DNA of 64,000 bases from contig NZ_JACVPZ010000001.1 of NCBI RefSeq assembly GCF_018881605.1, forward strand, positions 558,001-622,000, read 5' to 3'. A program made the translations under genes and the position numbers. Within the stretch, counting starts at the first letter, position 1. Each line of letters opens with the position of its first letter. Of this stretch, positions 47,541 through 57,175 are shown piece after piece. The notes beneath the pieces were generated by a model. The model was not told the DNA's origin. It searched no databases and was given only the letters and a program-made list of their open reading frames with translations. The DNA is from Polynucleobacter sp. UB-Tiil-W10 (GTDB lineage Bacteria; Pseudomonadota; Gammaproteobacteria; Burkholderiales; Burkholderiaceae).

Positions 47541-48977
47541 TTACTTCACATGAATAATTTTGAGAGTATTGGTTCCGCCGGGCTCGCCCATAGGTTCGCC
47601 AGAAGTCAGCACAACAGTGTCACCCTTCTTAACTGCACCTACTTTTTTCAAGCATGCCTCAACCTCTTGCAGTGCGGTATCACGATCTTTTGTATAGTCC
47701 AAACCAATTGGAGTGACATTACGATAGGTGCTTAAAGCGCGCTGGGTAGCAATCTTAGAAGTCAATGCAAAGATCGGCACATGAATATTGTGACGACTCA
47801 TCCAAATTGCTGTTGAGCCGGAATCTGTCAATGCAGCGATCGCATTGGCGTGCAAGTGGTGGGCTGTAAATAGTGCGCCTAAGGCAATAGTTTGATCAAT
47901 ACGCGCAAAAGTTTGATCCAAAAAGTCGGTCTCCAACTTGACGGGGTCTGATTTCTCAGCCTCAAGGCAAATTTCTGCCATAGCCTTAATGGTTTGAACT
48001 GGATACATGCCAGCAGCCGATTCAGCCGACAACATCACGGCATCAGTACCATCCAACACAGCGTTAGCAACGTCGCTCACTTCAGCACGTGTAGGTACTG
48101 GAGCATTAATCATGGACTCCATCATTTGCGTAGCAGTGATCGTAAATTTATCTGCCTCACGTGCCCACTTAATCATGCGCTTTTGCAAAGCAGGCACTGC
48201 AGCATTGCCCACCTCAATTGCCAGATCACCTCGAGCAACCATGATGCCATCGCTCTCAGCAATAATACTTTTAAGTGCTACTGGCTCAATTGCTTCAGCA
48301 CGCTCTACCTTAGCAATCGTCCTTACTTTACCAACGCCATACTTAGCGCTAGCTGCATCGGCCAACTTTCGGGCATAGGCCATATCCGCACCGTCTTTAG
48401 GAAAGCTGATAGCCAAGAAATCAACCCCCATTGCAATGGCTGCATCTAAATCAGCAATGTCTTTTTCAGTAAGTGCAGGTGCGGTTAGACCACCACCAGC
48501 ACGATTGATGCCTTTGTTATTGGAGAGTGGTCCACCCTGCTCAACGATGGTAAAAATCTCTCCACCTTTAACATTCTGAACCGTTAGAACAACTAAACCA
48601 TCATTTAATAAAAGACGGTCGCCTGGCTTTACATCACCAGGCAACTCTTTGTAATCAAGACCTACTTTGGTTTGATCGCCGAGCTCACATGCCACATCCA
48701 GAGTAAATTTGTCGCCTTCTTTCAGAAGAATTTTGCTATCTGCAAATTTACCTACGCGAATTTTTGGGCCTTGCAAGTCAGCCATGATGCCGACTTCTTT
48801 ACCGACCTCAGCTGAAATTGTGCGCACTAAATCGTGACGCGCTTTATGGTCAGCAACAGTACCATGAGAGAAGTTCATGCGCACAACATCTACGCCAGCA
48901 CGGATCATGTCACGCAAGACTTCAGGCTTTTCGGAGGCAGGCCCTAGGGTTGCAATGATCTTTGTTGCTCTCAACAT
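47541..48977 (-). CDS. pyk: Pyruvate kinase
   Basis: Last step of glycolysis. The 478 residues have IIATLGPASEKPEVLRDMIRAG and MNFSHG near the start, the active-site signature block IAKVERAEAI, IMVARGDLAIEVG, and TATQMMESMINAPVPTRAEVSDVANAVLDGTDAVMLS. The C-terminal domain ends with GEPMGEPGGTNTLKI. It begins 2 bp after the pgk stop. Confidence 0.97.
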   Translation of the reverse strand: MLRATKIIATLGPASEKPEVLRDMIRAGVDVVRMNFSHGTVADHKARHDLVRTISAEVGKEVGIMADLQGPKIRVGKFADSKILLKEGDKFTLDVACELGDQTKVGLDYKELPGDVKPGDRLLLNDGLVVLTVQNVKGGEIFTIVEQGGPLSNNKGINRAGGGLTAPALTEKDIADLDAAIAMGVDFLAISFPKDGADMAYARKLADAASAKYGVGKVRTIAKVERAEAIEPVALKSIIAESDGIMVARGDLAIEVGNAAVPALQKRMIKWAREADKFTITATQMMESMINAPVPTRAEVSDVANAVLDGTDAVMLSAESAAGMYPVQTIKAMAEICLEAEKSDPVKLETDFLDQTFARIDQTIALGALFTAHHLHANAIAALTDSGSTAIWMSRHNIHVPIFALTSKIATQRALSTYRNVTPIGLDYTKDRDTALQEVEACLKKVGAVKKGDTVVLTSGEPMGEPGGTNTLKIIHVK

Positions 48978-48979
48978 AT

Positions 48980-50191
48980 TTAGTCTTTCGCTCTTTCAGC
49001 AAGTACTGCAAAGGCTGGCAAAGTTTTACCTTCTAAAAACTCCAAGAAGGCACCGCCGCCAGTAGAGATGTAATCCACTTGATTCTCAATACCGTACTTC
49101 GCAATCGCCGCCAAGGTATCACCTCCACCAGCAATAGAGAATGCAGGTGAATGCGCAATGGCTGCAGCTAACATTTTGGTGCCGCCACCAAATTGATCAA
49201 TTTCAAATACGCCTAATGGGCCATTCCAAACAATCGTGCCGGCATGAGCAAGCATGGTTGATAAGCGTGCAGCTGTCTTCGGACCGATATCCAGAATCAT
49301 GTCATCGTCTGCAACTTGATCTGAAGACACGCGATTCGCACGCGCCAATGGAGATAATTCATTGGCAACCACTACATCTTCTGGAATCGGCACATGAGCG
49401 CCACGCTTTTCCATGATCTCCATAATCTCCCTGGCTTCATCAACTAAGTCAGGCTCAGCAAGCGATTTACCAATTGGCAAACCTTTAGCCAGCATGAACG
49501 TATTAGCAATGCCGCCCCCAACAATCAACTCATCCACTTTCTCAGATAAGGCTTTTAGGATGGTGAGCTTGGATGACACTTTAGAGCCTGCAACAATAGC
49601 AACCAGTGGACGTTTTGGACTCGCCAATGCACGGCTTAATGCATCTAACTCTGCAGCCATCAAAGGACCAGCACAAGCGACTGGTGCGAACTTTGCTACA
49701 CCATATGTCGTTGCTTCAGCGCGATGAGCGGTACCGAACGCATCATTGACATAGACATCACACAATGCAGCGATCTTTTTAGCCAATTCATCGTTATTCT
49801 TTTTCTCGCCGACATTGAGGCGACAGTTTTCTAGTAACACTAGTTCACCTGGATTAACTTCAAATCCCCCATTCACCCAATCGCTAATCAATGGAACTTT
49901 GCGATTCAGTAAGCTGGCGATACGATCGGCAACCGGAGCCAAACTATCTTCCGGTTTAAATTCACCTTCTGTTGGGCGACCCAAATGGGAAGTCACCATC
50001 ACAGCTGCCCCAGCGTCTAAACACATCTGAACTGCCGGCATCGATGCCCGAATACGCGTGTCTTCAGTAATATTTCCAGCTTCGTCTTGGGGAACATTGA
50101 GGTCAGCACGGATCAGCACCCGTTTACCCTTTAATTGTCCTGACTGGGCTAGTTCGCTTAAACGCTTAACTTTAAATAAGGATTCCGGCAT
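48980..50191 (-). CDS. pgk: Phosphoglycerate kinase
   Basis: Transfers phosphate from 1,3-bisphosphoglycerate to ADP. The start was placed at the ATG at 50191 ([14 protein letters not shown]), giving 403 residues, close to the family length. An in-frame ATG at 50332 would add 47 residues of non-conserved Arg/Pro-rich sequence. Visible motifs are [12 protein letters not shown] (about residues 21-32), [38 protein letters not shown] and [13 protein letters not shown]. It heads the pgk-pyk-fba-purC-purE-purK-tsaC run. Confidence 0.96.
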   Translation of the reverse strand: MPESLFKVKRLSELAQSGQLKGKRVLIRADLNVPQDEAGNITEDTRIRASMPAVQMCLDAGAAVMVTSHLGRPTEGEFKPEDSLAPVADRIASLLNRKVPLISDWVNGGFEVNPGELVLLENCRLNVGEKKNNDELAKKIAALCDVYVNDAFGTAHRAEATTYGVAKFAPVACAGPLMAAELDALSRALASPKRPLVAIVAGSKVSSKLTILKALSEKVDELIVGGGIANTFMLAKGLPIGKSLAEPDLVDEAREIMEIMEKRGAHVPIPEDVVVANELSPLARANRVSSDQVADDDMILDIGPKTAARLSTMLAHAGTIVWNGPLGVFEIDQFGGGTKMLAAAIAHSPAFSIAGGGDTLAAIAKYGIENQVDYISTGGGAFLEFLEGKTLPAFAVLAERAKD

Positions 50192-50401
50192 GAGTTTGGG
50201 TAAATAAGATGGTTTATGGGGAAAGTCCCATTCTAAAGGCTCTGGTCTAACAACCCCCGAGGATCGGAGCCAACAGACTTTCCTGCCTGCTCTACAATAA
50301 GGACTTAAACGCATTCTGGGCCGGAAGACCATAATCCACCTGCCTAGAGCCTTGCTTAATCAGCTTTTACAGATACTTAACTGACACAAAAGGTAGAAAA
50401 A

Positions 50402-51325
50402 ATGTCGATGTCCGACCGCGATGGCTTTATTTGGACTGATGGGAAGTTAATTCCATGGCGTGAGGCCAATGTTCACGTGTTAACCCATAGTCTGCACTAC
50501 GGAATGGGCGTGTTTGAGGGCATCCGAGCCTACAAAACCCCCCAGGGAACCGCTATTTTCCGCCTTCAGGAGCACGTAAAGCGCCTTTTTAACGGCACCA
50601 AGATCTTCCAAATGAACATGCCTTTCAGCTCAGAAGAGATCTCCAAGGGCATTATTGACGTGGTAAACAGCAATAAGCTCGAAGCCTGCTACATACGCCC
50701 AATTATCTTTATTGGCGCCGAAAGGCTTGGAATCTCCCCTAAGGGCAACAGTATTCATACCTCTATCGCCGCCTGGGAATGGGGTGCCTATTTAGGTGAA
50801 GATGGCATCAATAAGGGCATTCGGGTTAAAACCTCCTCTTTTACACGCCACTTTGTTAATTCTTCATTGGTTCGTGCCAAGGCATCTGGCTACTACATCA
50901 ACTCTATTTTGGCCAACCAAGAAGTGACCGCCAATGGCTACGATGAAGCTTTATTGCTTGATACCGAAGGTTATGTTTCTGAAGGCTCTGGCGAAAACCT
51001 CTTTATGGTTCGCAACGGTATTGTGTACACGCCTGACTTAGCCTCTTGTTTAGATGGCATCACTCGTGACTCCATTATTCAGATTGCAAAAGACCTTGGA
51101 TATGAAATTCGCGAGAAACGCATCACCCGCGACGAAGTTTATTCTGCTGATGAAGCTTTCTTCACTGGCACAGCCGCTGAAGTTACTCCAATCCGTGAAT
51201 TAGATGATCGCACGATTGGGGATGGCAAGCGTGGCCCCATCACTGAAAAAATTCAGAAGACCTATTTCGATGCGGTGTACGGCAGAAATGATAAATACAA
51301 ATCTTGGCTCACTTACGTTAAGTAA
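50402..51325 (+). CDS. ilvE: Branched-chain amino acid aminotransferase
   Basis: PLP-dependent transaminase for Ile, Leu and Val. The 307 residues belong to fold type IV: WREANVHVLTHSLHYGMGVFEGIRAY near the N-terminus, the PLP lysine in RAKASGYYINSILA (about residue 161), and GYVSEGSGENLFMVRNG and FFTGTAAEVTPI. A start at the second ATG (50408) is also possible. A GGT-type ribosome binding site lies close to the first ATG. It is divergent from pgk across 210 bp in which no clear promoter was seen. Confidence 0.95.
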   Translation: MSMSDRDGFIWTDGKLIPWREANVHVLTHSLHYGMGVFEGIRAYKTPQGTAIFRLQEHVKRLFNGTKIFQMNMPFSSEEISKGIIDVVNSNKLEACYIRPIIFIGAERLGISPKGNSIHTSIAAWEWGAYLGEDGINKGIRVKTSSFTRHFVNSSLVRAKASGYYINSILANQEVTANGYDEALLLDTEGYVSEGSGENLFMVRNGIVYTPDLASCLDGITRDSIIQIAKDLGYEIREKRITRDEVYSADEAFFTGTAAEVTPIRELDDRTIGDGKRGPITEKIQKTYFDAVYGRNDKYKSWLTYVK

Positions 51326-51348
51326 TTTCAGCAATTAGGAAATAGGAT

Positions 51349-51537
51349 ATGACTCAAGCTCAAGTTGTTATGGTGGACGGCAAAGACTTACCTCTTCATT
51401 GCCCCACCAACAAAACTCCAGCATGGAACTCGCACCCGCGCGTTTTCTTAGACATTACTAAAACCGGCGAAGCCAAGTGTCCTTATTGTGGCGCAGAGTA
51501 CAAGCTCATTCCCGGCACTGAGCCACACGGTCACTAA
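51349..51537 (+). CDS. Zinc-finger protein of the zf-CHCC family
   Basis: A 62-residue protein with the Cys-x-His-x-Cys-x2-Cys pattern: Cys in LHCPTNK, His in NSHPRVFLDI, and the pair CPYCGAEYKL. This is the zf-CHCC domain also found in the NDUFS6 subunit of mitochondrial complex I. The bacterial proteins are uncharacterised. It lies between ilvE (23 bp) and waaF, an arrangement often seen in betaproteobacteria. Confidence 0.88.
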   Translation: MTQAQVVMVDGKDLPLHCPTNKTPAWNSHPRVFLDITKTGEAKCPYCGAEYKLIPGTEPHGH

Positions 51538-51543
51538 GCCTTG

Positions 51544-51565
51544 TCAGCACCCCTCGGGGTGCTGA
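51544..51565 (+). other. Hairpin between the zinc-finger gene and waaF
   Basis: A 9-bp stem TCAGCACCC/GGGTGCTGA with a 4-nt CTCG loop sits 6 bases after the stop. No T run follows, so it is not a typical terminator; it may limit read-through into waaF or stabilise the upstream mRNA. Confidence 0.45.
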
Positions 51566-51580
51566 GTCGGGATACATTAC

Positions 51581-52621
51581 ATGCACGGTATTCTGATCAT
51601 CGCCCCAAACTGGATTGGGGATGCTGTAATGACTCAGCCTTTGCTGGCAAATATAAAAGAGCAATATCCAGAATCAAACATTGATGTACTAGCCAGCAAT
51701 TGGGTGGCGCCTATCTATCGGGCTTGCTCAGAAGTTCACGAAGTAATTGAAGCGAAGTTCGAGCATAAGCAATTGCAATGGGACTTGCGCAAACAGCTAG
51801 CAAAAAAACTTGCAGTAAAAAAATATCAAGCGTGTTTTGTATTGCCCAATAGCTTTAAGTCAGCATTGATTCCCTGGCTCGCTAATATTCCTTTTCGAAT
51901 TGGCTATCGTGGCGAGTTGCGCTTTGGATTAATCAATCTCCCCTTAGATAACCCAAGCAAAATAAATCGCCCGCCCATGGTCGAGCACTATCTTGCGCTG
52001 AGCCAACTGCTTGGCAAAGATCAAGCATTAGCAATAAGTAATAGCCTGACACCAAAGTTAAATGTCTCCCCTATAGCAAATCAATCTGTGCAGGCAAAAT
52101 TGCAAAGTGCCCAGATTGATCCTGCAAATATTTACGTCATGTGCCCAGGCGCCGAATATGGTCCAACCAAGCGCTGGCCAACAAGTCATTTTGGAGAACT
52201 GGCGCAAAGGTTAATTTCCAGCAACCCAAATAATCAGATCATTCTTTTGGGCAGCAAAGGTGATCACGCACTTGCCCAAGAAATTCATTCCCAAGCCAAG
52301 CAAGATGGCCACATCCATAATTGGTGTGGAAATACCTCACTGGATGAGGCGATTGCCCTGATTGGTACAAGCAAAGCAGTGATCAGCAATGACTCAGGTC
52401 TAATGCATATCGCAGCAGCCCTCAAAACACCTCAAGTAGCCATTTTTGGCTCAAGCGATCCAGCCCATACCCCGCCTTTATCGGAAAAGGCTAAAGTGAT
52501 TTGGCTAAACCTACCGTGCAGCCCATGTCATAAAAGAGAATGTCCATTAGGCCACCTCAATTGCTTAAACGACATTCTCCCCGAACAAGTATTCGCTACA
52601 CTGAATACATTGCAGTCATAA
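51581..52621 (+). CDS. waaF: ADP-heptose:LPS heptosyltransferase II WaaF
   Basis: Adds the second heptose to the LPS inner core. The 346-residue GT9 protein starts LIIAPNWIGDAVMTQPLL and includes CFVLPNSFKSALIPW, YRGELRFGLIN, CPGAEYGPTKRWP and ISNDSGLMHIAAALKTPQVAIFGSSDPAHTPP. The C-terminus has the CSPCHKRECPLGHLNCL cysteine cluster typical of WaaF. Confidence 0.95.
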   Translation: MHGILIIAPNWIGDAVMTQPLLANIKEQYPESNIDVLASNWVAPIYRACSEVHEVIEAKFEHKQLQWDLRKQLAKKLAVKKYQACFVLPNSFKSALIPWLANIPFRIGYRGELRFGLINLPLDNPSKINRPPMVEHYLALSQLLGKDQALAISNSLTPKLNVSPIANQSVQAKLQSAQIDPANIYVMCPGAEYGPTKRWPTSHFGELAQRLISSNPNNQIILLGSKGDHALAQEIHSQAKQDGHIHNWCGNTSLDEAIALIGTSKAVISNDSGLMHIAAALKTPQVAIFGSSDPAHTPPLSEKAKVIWLNLPCSPCHKRECPLGHLNCLNDILPEQVFATLNTLQS

Positions 52622-52638
52622 ACTAGGAAAAGTTAGCC

Positions 52639-53073
52639 ATGACCAAACTTGCCAGACTCTTTCACAGTGCAGATGATGTAGTAGAGGCATGGCGAGATGC
52701 CTTACGTCATCGCGACGTTCAAGGTGCGCTGGATATTTGGCTTGATGATGATTCCATTACCTGCGTTCTCCCCGAGGGTCATCGTCTCAGTGGACATGCA
52801 GAAATTCGGGAGGGCTTAGAAAGACTGCTCACTAAGCAGCCTTTATTTTTAGAGCCAATTGCTTGTATTAGCCATTCTGTTTTAGGTGCTGCAGTATATG
52901 ACACCACTGAAGCTGTTCATCTTCGCCCCGATCAAGTTGAAGCAGAATTTTTTCTAAACATTACGCTCGTGCTGTTACAGGATAGTCAAGGTTGGCGAAT
53001 TGCCCACCTGCATGCCAGCCACTCTACTGAAGAGACTTTCGACGCTCCTTCAACGCCACACGGCTTGCATTAA
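52639..53073 (+). CDS. SnoaL/NTF2-like protein
   Basis: A 144-residue protein with an NTF2-like alpha+beta cone outline: an N-terminal helix DVVEAWRDALRHRDVQGALDIW, DDDSITCVLPEGHRLSGHAEIREGLERLL, and C-terminal strands LNITLVLLQDSQGWRIAHLHASH. Such proteins in stand-alone form are mostly uncharacterised; no catalytic residues can be assigned. It starts 17 bp after waaF and is followed 4 bp later by another small gene, so the three are probably co-transcribed. Confidence 0.8.
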   Translation: MTKLARLFHSADDVVEAWRDALRHRDVQGALDIWLDDDSITCVLPEGHRLSGHAEIREGLERLLTKQPLFLEPIACISHSVLGAAVYDTTEAVHLRPDQVEAEFFLNITLVLLQDSQGWRIAHLHASHSTEETFDAPSTPHGLH

Positions 53074-53077
53074 ATCC

Positions 53078-53698
53078 ATGGATGATCAAGTGCTTCGGTC
53101 ACTCATGAAGTGGCCAAATGTGCCTGATTGCTATGGCTGGCTTGCTTTAGATCGCCGCGGCTATTGGCGCATGCGCGATGAGTTCACTCAATTAAATAAT
53201 CTTCCTGGCCAGATTATTCAACATACAGCTTTAAATGAATTTATCGCACGCAACTATGCGTGCAATGAACTCGGAAAATACTTTTTCCAGAATGGGCCGC
53301 AGCGCGTTTTTATTACCCTAGATACCACCCCTTGGATAGTGAGAATGATTCCCGACGACAATGGCCCACATCTCATCAATCAATGCCATCAAATCATGGA
53401 ACCCACTGCCGCGCTAAGTGATGAGAATGGCAACATTTATATTGTTGGTAATGTAAATCAAAATATTTGCAACAGCAATGACAATGGCAAAAATCAGTTG
53501 ATTAAGAGCAATAGTCAAACCATTGCTTTGTTACATGATCATGATTTAGATCATTTTTCTGAGCTAGCCAAACTACGTGAAGAAGCTTGTAGTTTTGGAG
53601 GATCTTGGACTTGGCAAGGAAAACAATTGTTCCTAGATCCCATTCACTCTCAAGAATTAGCGTCTCGCTTTAACTACATTGCAAAACCAAAGCCCTAA
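53078..53698 (+). CDS. Conserved hypothetical protein of unknown function
   Basis: A 206-residue soluble protein beginning MDDQVLRSLMKWPNVPDCYGWLALDRRGYWRMRDEF. The phrases CYGWLALDRRG and KYFFQNGPQRVFITLDTTPWIVR look conserved from betaproteobacterial proteins I have seen without function. No signal peptide, membrane helix or catalytic motif is visible. The ATG at 53078 is preferred over one at 53000, which lies inside the upstream gene. Its 3' end overlaps the convergent M48 protease gene by 4 bp. Confidence 0.75.
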   Translation: MDDQVLRSLMKWPNVPDCYGWLALDRRGYWRMRDEFTQLNNLPGQIIQHTALNEFIARNYACNELGKYFFQNGPQRVFITLDTTPWIVRMIPDDNGPHLINQCHQIMEPTAALSDENGNIYIVGNVNQNICNSNDNGKNQLIKSNSQTIALLHDHDLDHFSELAKLREEACSFGGSWTWQGKQLFLDPIHSQELASRFNYIAKPKP

Positions 53699-55392
53699 CT
53701 TGGCATTTGCTTGCCCTGCTCCTTGAGCTCATCTTGATACTGCCGTTGCATTTCCCGTAAACGAGCATCAATACTAGAGCTTTGATAAAAATCAGCCCCG
53801 CCAGCAGAACGTGCAATTCTAAGCTGCTCAATTGCCGAAGGCCAAGCACCTTCAAGAGCATATTTTTCACCAAGCGCGTAATGACGCATGGGCACATTCT
53901 TAGCCTGATCGTAGGCTTTAGATAATAAGGTCCACCAGACTATTTCATTAGGCTGAGATCTTGTGCGAGCCTTTAACCATGCGATGGCATCATTTGTGCG
54001 GCCGAGATTTAACTCCGCATTAATCATGGCGGCACCTGCAGCATAAGACTGAGGATAGGCTCGCAAAGTAGCTTGGGCTATTTGCAACGCCTCTTCACCC
54101 CTACCTTTAGCTAGGGCAAGTTCGGATGCGGTGATATCCAATGAAAGGCTTTGTCTTTGGATCGGAGATCCTGGAGCGCTTGCCTTCTGGGCCAAATTGC
54201 GAGCTTGCTGCAAATCGGCTTCTGCCTGATCTATTTTTCCTTGACGTTGCGCAATTAAAGCCAGACCATAGAAACCTTCTAACTGCTTACCAATAGGCTG
54301 TTGTTTGCTCAAGCTATCAAAGGTATTTTTTAAGTCATACATTCCACTAGAGGTACCCGCTTGCTCCATGCGTGCCCGTGCCTTAATAAAATAAAACTCT
54401 ACGGATGTAGGGACGTTACGTGATAAGGCAGTACGGGCCCTATCTTGCATGTCGGCAATACGATCTGTTGTCAGCGGATGAGTACGGACATATGAAGGTA
54501 CGCCTTTATCCATAATGCCCGTAGCTTTTTGTAAACGCTGAAAAAATCCTGGCGCACCATTTACATCGTATCCGCTGGCATCCAAGATCTGAAAGCCAAC
54601 ACGATCAGCCTCACGTTCAGCATCCCTGGAATAGGAAAGCTGATTACTAATTGCTGCCGCTTGGCCACCTTGCATTAGGCCAGCGCCAGCCTGAGGATTC
54701 CGGGACATCGCCAATGCACCAAGAACCATACCTGCAATGGCAATCATCATGTTCGTAGTTTGCTTATCCATCTGACGAGCTAGGTGGCGCTGCAATACGT
54801 GGCCTGTTTCATGGCCCATTACAGAAGCTACCTCAGAATCCGATTCCGCACTCACAATGAGGCCCGTATGAAAGCCAATGAATCCACCAGGCAATGCAAA
54901 CGCATTAATAGTGCTATCTTTTACCGCAAATACTTCGAAGTTGTAAGCGCCGCTTCCCTGTTCATTGGCACCTCCAAGCTGTAACTTCCTGGCGGCCTGC
55001 AATAAACGACGTTCCATCTGATTTAAAAAATCATAGATCGGCAAGTCATTTGAATAATCGGGATCTGGACGAATCTGACGCATGATCATTTCGCCATATT
55101 TACGCTCGTCCACTCGACTCAAGGAATCACCACCTGGATCACCCATATCAGGCAAAACAATATTAGGCTGACTCTGCATGGAACTGCGTGTAGGCGCATT
55201 AGTGGGGCGAGCATCGGGAGACTGCATAGCCCTCCCAATATTCTGAATAGCGGCAGAGTTACCCTCTACAGATACATCGCCAGCAGGAGCAGCATATGCA
55301 GGTAATCCAGAGCAAGTCAGCCCCACCATCAGCTGAACAGCTAAAGTGCGGCGTAAAAAAGAGGTTTTTGTAACAGACTTTATGTCTTGCAT
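53695..55392 (-). CDS. M48 family periplasmic metalloprotease with TPR repeats (BepA/YfgC-like)
   Basis: A 565-residue exported protein. The signal peptide covers about residues 1-35, ending SGLPAYAA. The peptidase M48 domain has His194-Glu195-Thr-Gly-His198 in [17 protein letters not shown] and a third metal ligand in the [10 protein letters not shown] helix. The C-terminal half (about 340-560) is helical tetratricopeptide repeats. This is the layout of BepA, which checks outer-membrane protein and LPS-transport assembly; I infer the same quality-control role. It is divergent from moaC across 23 bp. Confidence 0.9.
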   Translation of the reverse strand: MQDIKSVTKTSFLRRTLAVQLMVGLTCSGLPAYAAPAGDVSVEGNSAAIQNIGRAMQSPDARPTNAPTRSSMQSQPNIVLPDMGDPGGDSLSRVDERKYGEMIMRQIRPDPDYSNDLPIYDFLNQMERRLLQAARKLQLGGANEQGSGAYNFEVFAVKDSTINAFALPGGFIGFHTGLIVSAESDSEVASVMGHETGHVLQRHLARQMDKQTTNMMIAIAGMVLGALAMSRNPQAGAGLMQGGQAAAISNQLSYSRDAEREADRVGFQILDASGYDVNGAPGFFQRLQKATGIMDKGVPSYVRTHPLTTDRIADMQDRARTALSRNVPTSVEFYFIKARARMEQAGTSSGMYDLKNTFDSLSKQQPIGKQLEGFYGLALIAQRQGKIDQAEADLQQARNLAQKASAPGSPIQRQSLSLDITASELALAKGRGEEALQIAQATLRAYPQSYAAGAAMINAELNLGRTNDAIAWLKARTRSQPNEIVWWTLLSKAYDQAKNVPMRHYALGEKYALEGAWPSAIEQLRIARSAGGADFYQSSSIDARLREMQRQYQDELKEQGKQMPS

Positions 55393-55415
55393 CTCTATAT
55401 GGTAAAACTTATCCC

Positions 55416-55895
55416 ATGAACAAACTAACTCATTTTGATGCCAGTGGGCAAGCTCACATGGTAAACGTTGGTGATAAGCCTAACACCCACCGTATGGCCA
55501 TTGCTACCGGCAAGATCACGATGCTTCCTGAAACCTTCCAAATGGTAGAAGCTGGCTCCCATAAAAAGGGGGATGTCCTCGGTATTGCCCGAATTGCAGG
55601 GATACAGGCATCTAAGAGAACTTCTGACCTCATCCCCTTATGCCACCCGCTAGCGCTAACTCACGTTAGCCTTGAATTTCAAACCAACCCTCAAGAAAGC
55701 AGTATTACCTGCCAAGTCAGAGCAGAGACCACTGGGCCAACTGGCGTTGAAATGGAAGCTCTCACCGCAGTCCAGGTTGCCCTGCTCACAATCTACGATA
55801 TGTGCAAAGCTGTAGACCGTGGCATGGTGATGGGTGATGTGAAGCTGCTTGAGAAGAGTGGTGGCAAGAGCGGAGAATGGAAAGCGGAGAAGTAA
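55416..55895 (+). CDS. moaC: Cyclic pyranopterin monophosphate synthase MoaC (3' end supplied by the integrated element)
   Basis: Second step of molybdenum cofactor synthesis. The 159 residues include [63 protein letters not shown] and the closing [13 protein letters not shown]. The last 126 bases up to 55885 are a perfect copy of 60350-60475. After the repeat this copy reads Ala-Glu-Lys-stop, while the distant copy reads Ala-Ala-stop. The reading frame is intact, so MoaC should be functional with a slightly altered tail, but its original terminator is now 4.6 kb away. Confidence 0.95.
   Translation: MNKLTHFDASGQAHMVNVGDKPNTHRMAIATGKITMLPETFQMVEAGSHKKGDVLGIARIAGIQASKRTSDLIPLCHPLALTHVSLEFQTNPQESSITCQVRAETTGPTGVEMEALTAVQVALLTIYDMCKAVDRGMVMGDVKLLEKSGGKSGEWKAEK
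55760..55885 (+). repeat. Left direct repeat (attL) within moaC
   Basis: 126 bases identical to 60350-60475. The mismatches that end the identity are C versus T on the left and G versus T on the right. The crossover site must lie within it; an AAGCTGCTT dyad (55842-55850) is one candidate core. Confidence 0.9.
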
Positions 55896-55938
55896 GCGCT
55901 AACCTATAAAACAATAACGAGAGAATAAAAACACTCTT

Positions 55939-55960
55939 GGCCTAATCCTGTCCTTCTTGG
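55939..55960 (+). repeat. Left subterminal repeat, candidate integrase arm site
   Basis: The 22 bases beginning GGCCTAA match 19 of 22 bases at 60256-60277 near the other end, in the same orientation. It lies 53 bases inside the left repeat and just upstream of the integrase start, so it could also be an operator for the integrase gene. Confidence 0.5.
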
Positions 55961-55968
55961 AGAGGTAA

Positions 55969-56952
55969 ATGGCAACATTTCGCAACCGTAACGGTAAGTG
56001 GCAAGCACGAGTTCAAACCAAAGGCCACGCTGCCCTAAGTAAAACCTTTATCAATAAAGTAGATGCCGAGCGTTGGGCTAAGCAGATTGAAGTAGAAATA
56101 CAAAAAGGCAGCTATACAAATCTGGTCTTGGCTGAGCGCACAACTTTCGCCGAAGTCATAGAGCGTTACATAGCTGAAGTATTACCTACCATGCGTGGAG
56201 GCAAAGCCGACTTCATTCGCTTAAAGGCACTTGCAAGGCGTCCAATAGCAAAGCTGAATATGGTTAGCCTCACCCCTCAAAAAATAGCCCAGCACAGGGA
56301 TGAACGTCTTAAAGAAATAGCACCAGCAACGGTTATTAGAGAGTTGTCTTATTTTTCTTCCATCATCACCTATGCTCGCAAAGAATGGGGCATCAACATC
56401 AATAATCCCGTAGCACTGGTAGCGAAACCTAAGAACCCACAAGGAAGAAGTCGCATACTTGATGCTGCCGAAACTAACGCATTATTTGAGACATTGAGGC
56501 CAATAGGACGGCGTTCAATATGGATACTACCTTTGGTGAAGTTGGCATTGGAAACGGCTATGAGGAGAAGTGAGCTGCTAGACCTACGCTGGGATCATGT
56601 TGAGCTTGGGCGGCGCACGATATTTTTACAACTCACCAAAAATGGCACAAGCAGAACGGTGCCGCTATCAACCCATGCAATCCAAATCCTTTCTGAAATG
56701 CCACGCAGTCTTGATGGAAGGGTCTTTCCAGTTACGCACGAAGTAGTGTCACAAGCATTTAACCGAGCAAGACAACAGGCCGGGGTGAAGGACGTTAGAT
56801 TTCATGATTTAAGGCATATGGCCATTACAAGACTTGCAGAAAAGCTACCTAACTTGATTGAACTTAGCGCCGTTAGCGGTCACAAAAGCTTGGCCATGCT
56901 CAAAAGGTACTATCACCCAAACCCCGAGCTGCTTGCAGCGAAGTTGGGGTAA
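55969..56952 (+). CDS. Tyrosine recombinase (site-specific integrase)
   Basis: A 327-residue integrase. The N-terminal part (residues 1-55) is a short arm-binding type domain starting MATFRNRNGKWQARV; residues about 57-150 form the SAM-like core-binding domain. The catalytic domain contains Arg199 in AMRRSELLDLRW, Lys224 in LTKNG, His279 and Arg282 in FHDLRH, His305 in SGHKSL and the nucleophile Tyr314 in KRYYHP, so the set is complete. A GAGAGG ribosome binding site precedes the ATG. Its position beside the left repeat points to integration into moaC by this enzyme. Confidence 0.95.
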   Translation: MATFRNRNGKWQARVQTKGHAALSKTFINKVDAERWAKQIEVEIQKGSYTNLVLAERTTFAEVIERYIAEVLPTMRGGKADFIRLKALARRPIAKLNMVSLTPQKIAQHRDERLKEIAPATVIRELSYFSSIITYARKEWGININNPVALVAKPKNPQGRSRILDAAETNALFETLRPIGRRSIWILPLVKLALETAMRRSELLDLRWDHVELGRRTIFLQLTKNGTSRTVPLSTHAIQILSEMPRSLDGRVFPVTHEVVSQAFNRARQQAGVKDVRFHDLRHMAITRLAEKLPNLIELSAVSGHKSLAMLKRYYHPNPELLAAKLG

Positions 56953-57175
56953 AAGCAACACTTTTAAGGACTTAAGCGAGCTTTCTAAATTGGATTTTAT
57001 AATAGCGATTGCTCACTAGCGCAGCCAGATCTTTTTTAGACACTTAAGGTGACGAGCTAGTAGACGGGTTTTATATCGCCAAGCGATCCATAGCCGACAA
57101 ACGTAGTACCAATTCATTAACCCGGATTGGAGTTTGTTGGTAAACCCCGGCAGCTCCATCCAATTAGGAGCTGTT
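56953..57175 (+). promoter_or_regulatory. Intergenic region with a candidate promoter and a hairpin over the next ribosome binding site
   Basis: A perfect TATAAT lies at 56998-57003 but without a clear -35 box. CAGCTCC (57151-57157) is an exact inverted partner of GGAGCTG (57167-57173), which covers the AGGAG ribosome binding site of the gene at 57176. Nothing else was recognised in these 223 bases. Confidence 0.4.

Noticed and set aside
47994..48449. A 151-codon open frame antisense to pyk, and a second one overlapping it
   Set aside because: pyk is complete and conserved here; the antisense frames show only Ser/Cys/His-rich random-like sequence.
50192..50332. Longer N-terminus for phosphoglycerate kinase
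   Set aside because: The 47 additional residues are Arg/Pro-rich and unlike the family; the ATG at 50191 gives the normal length.
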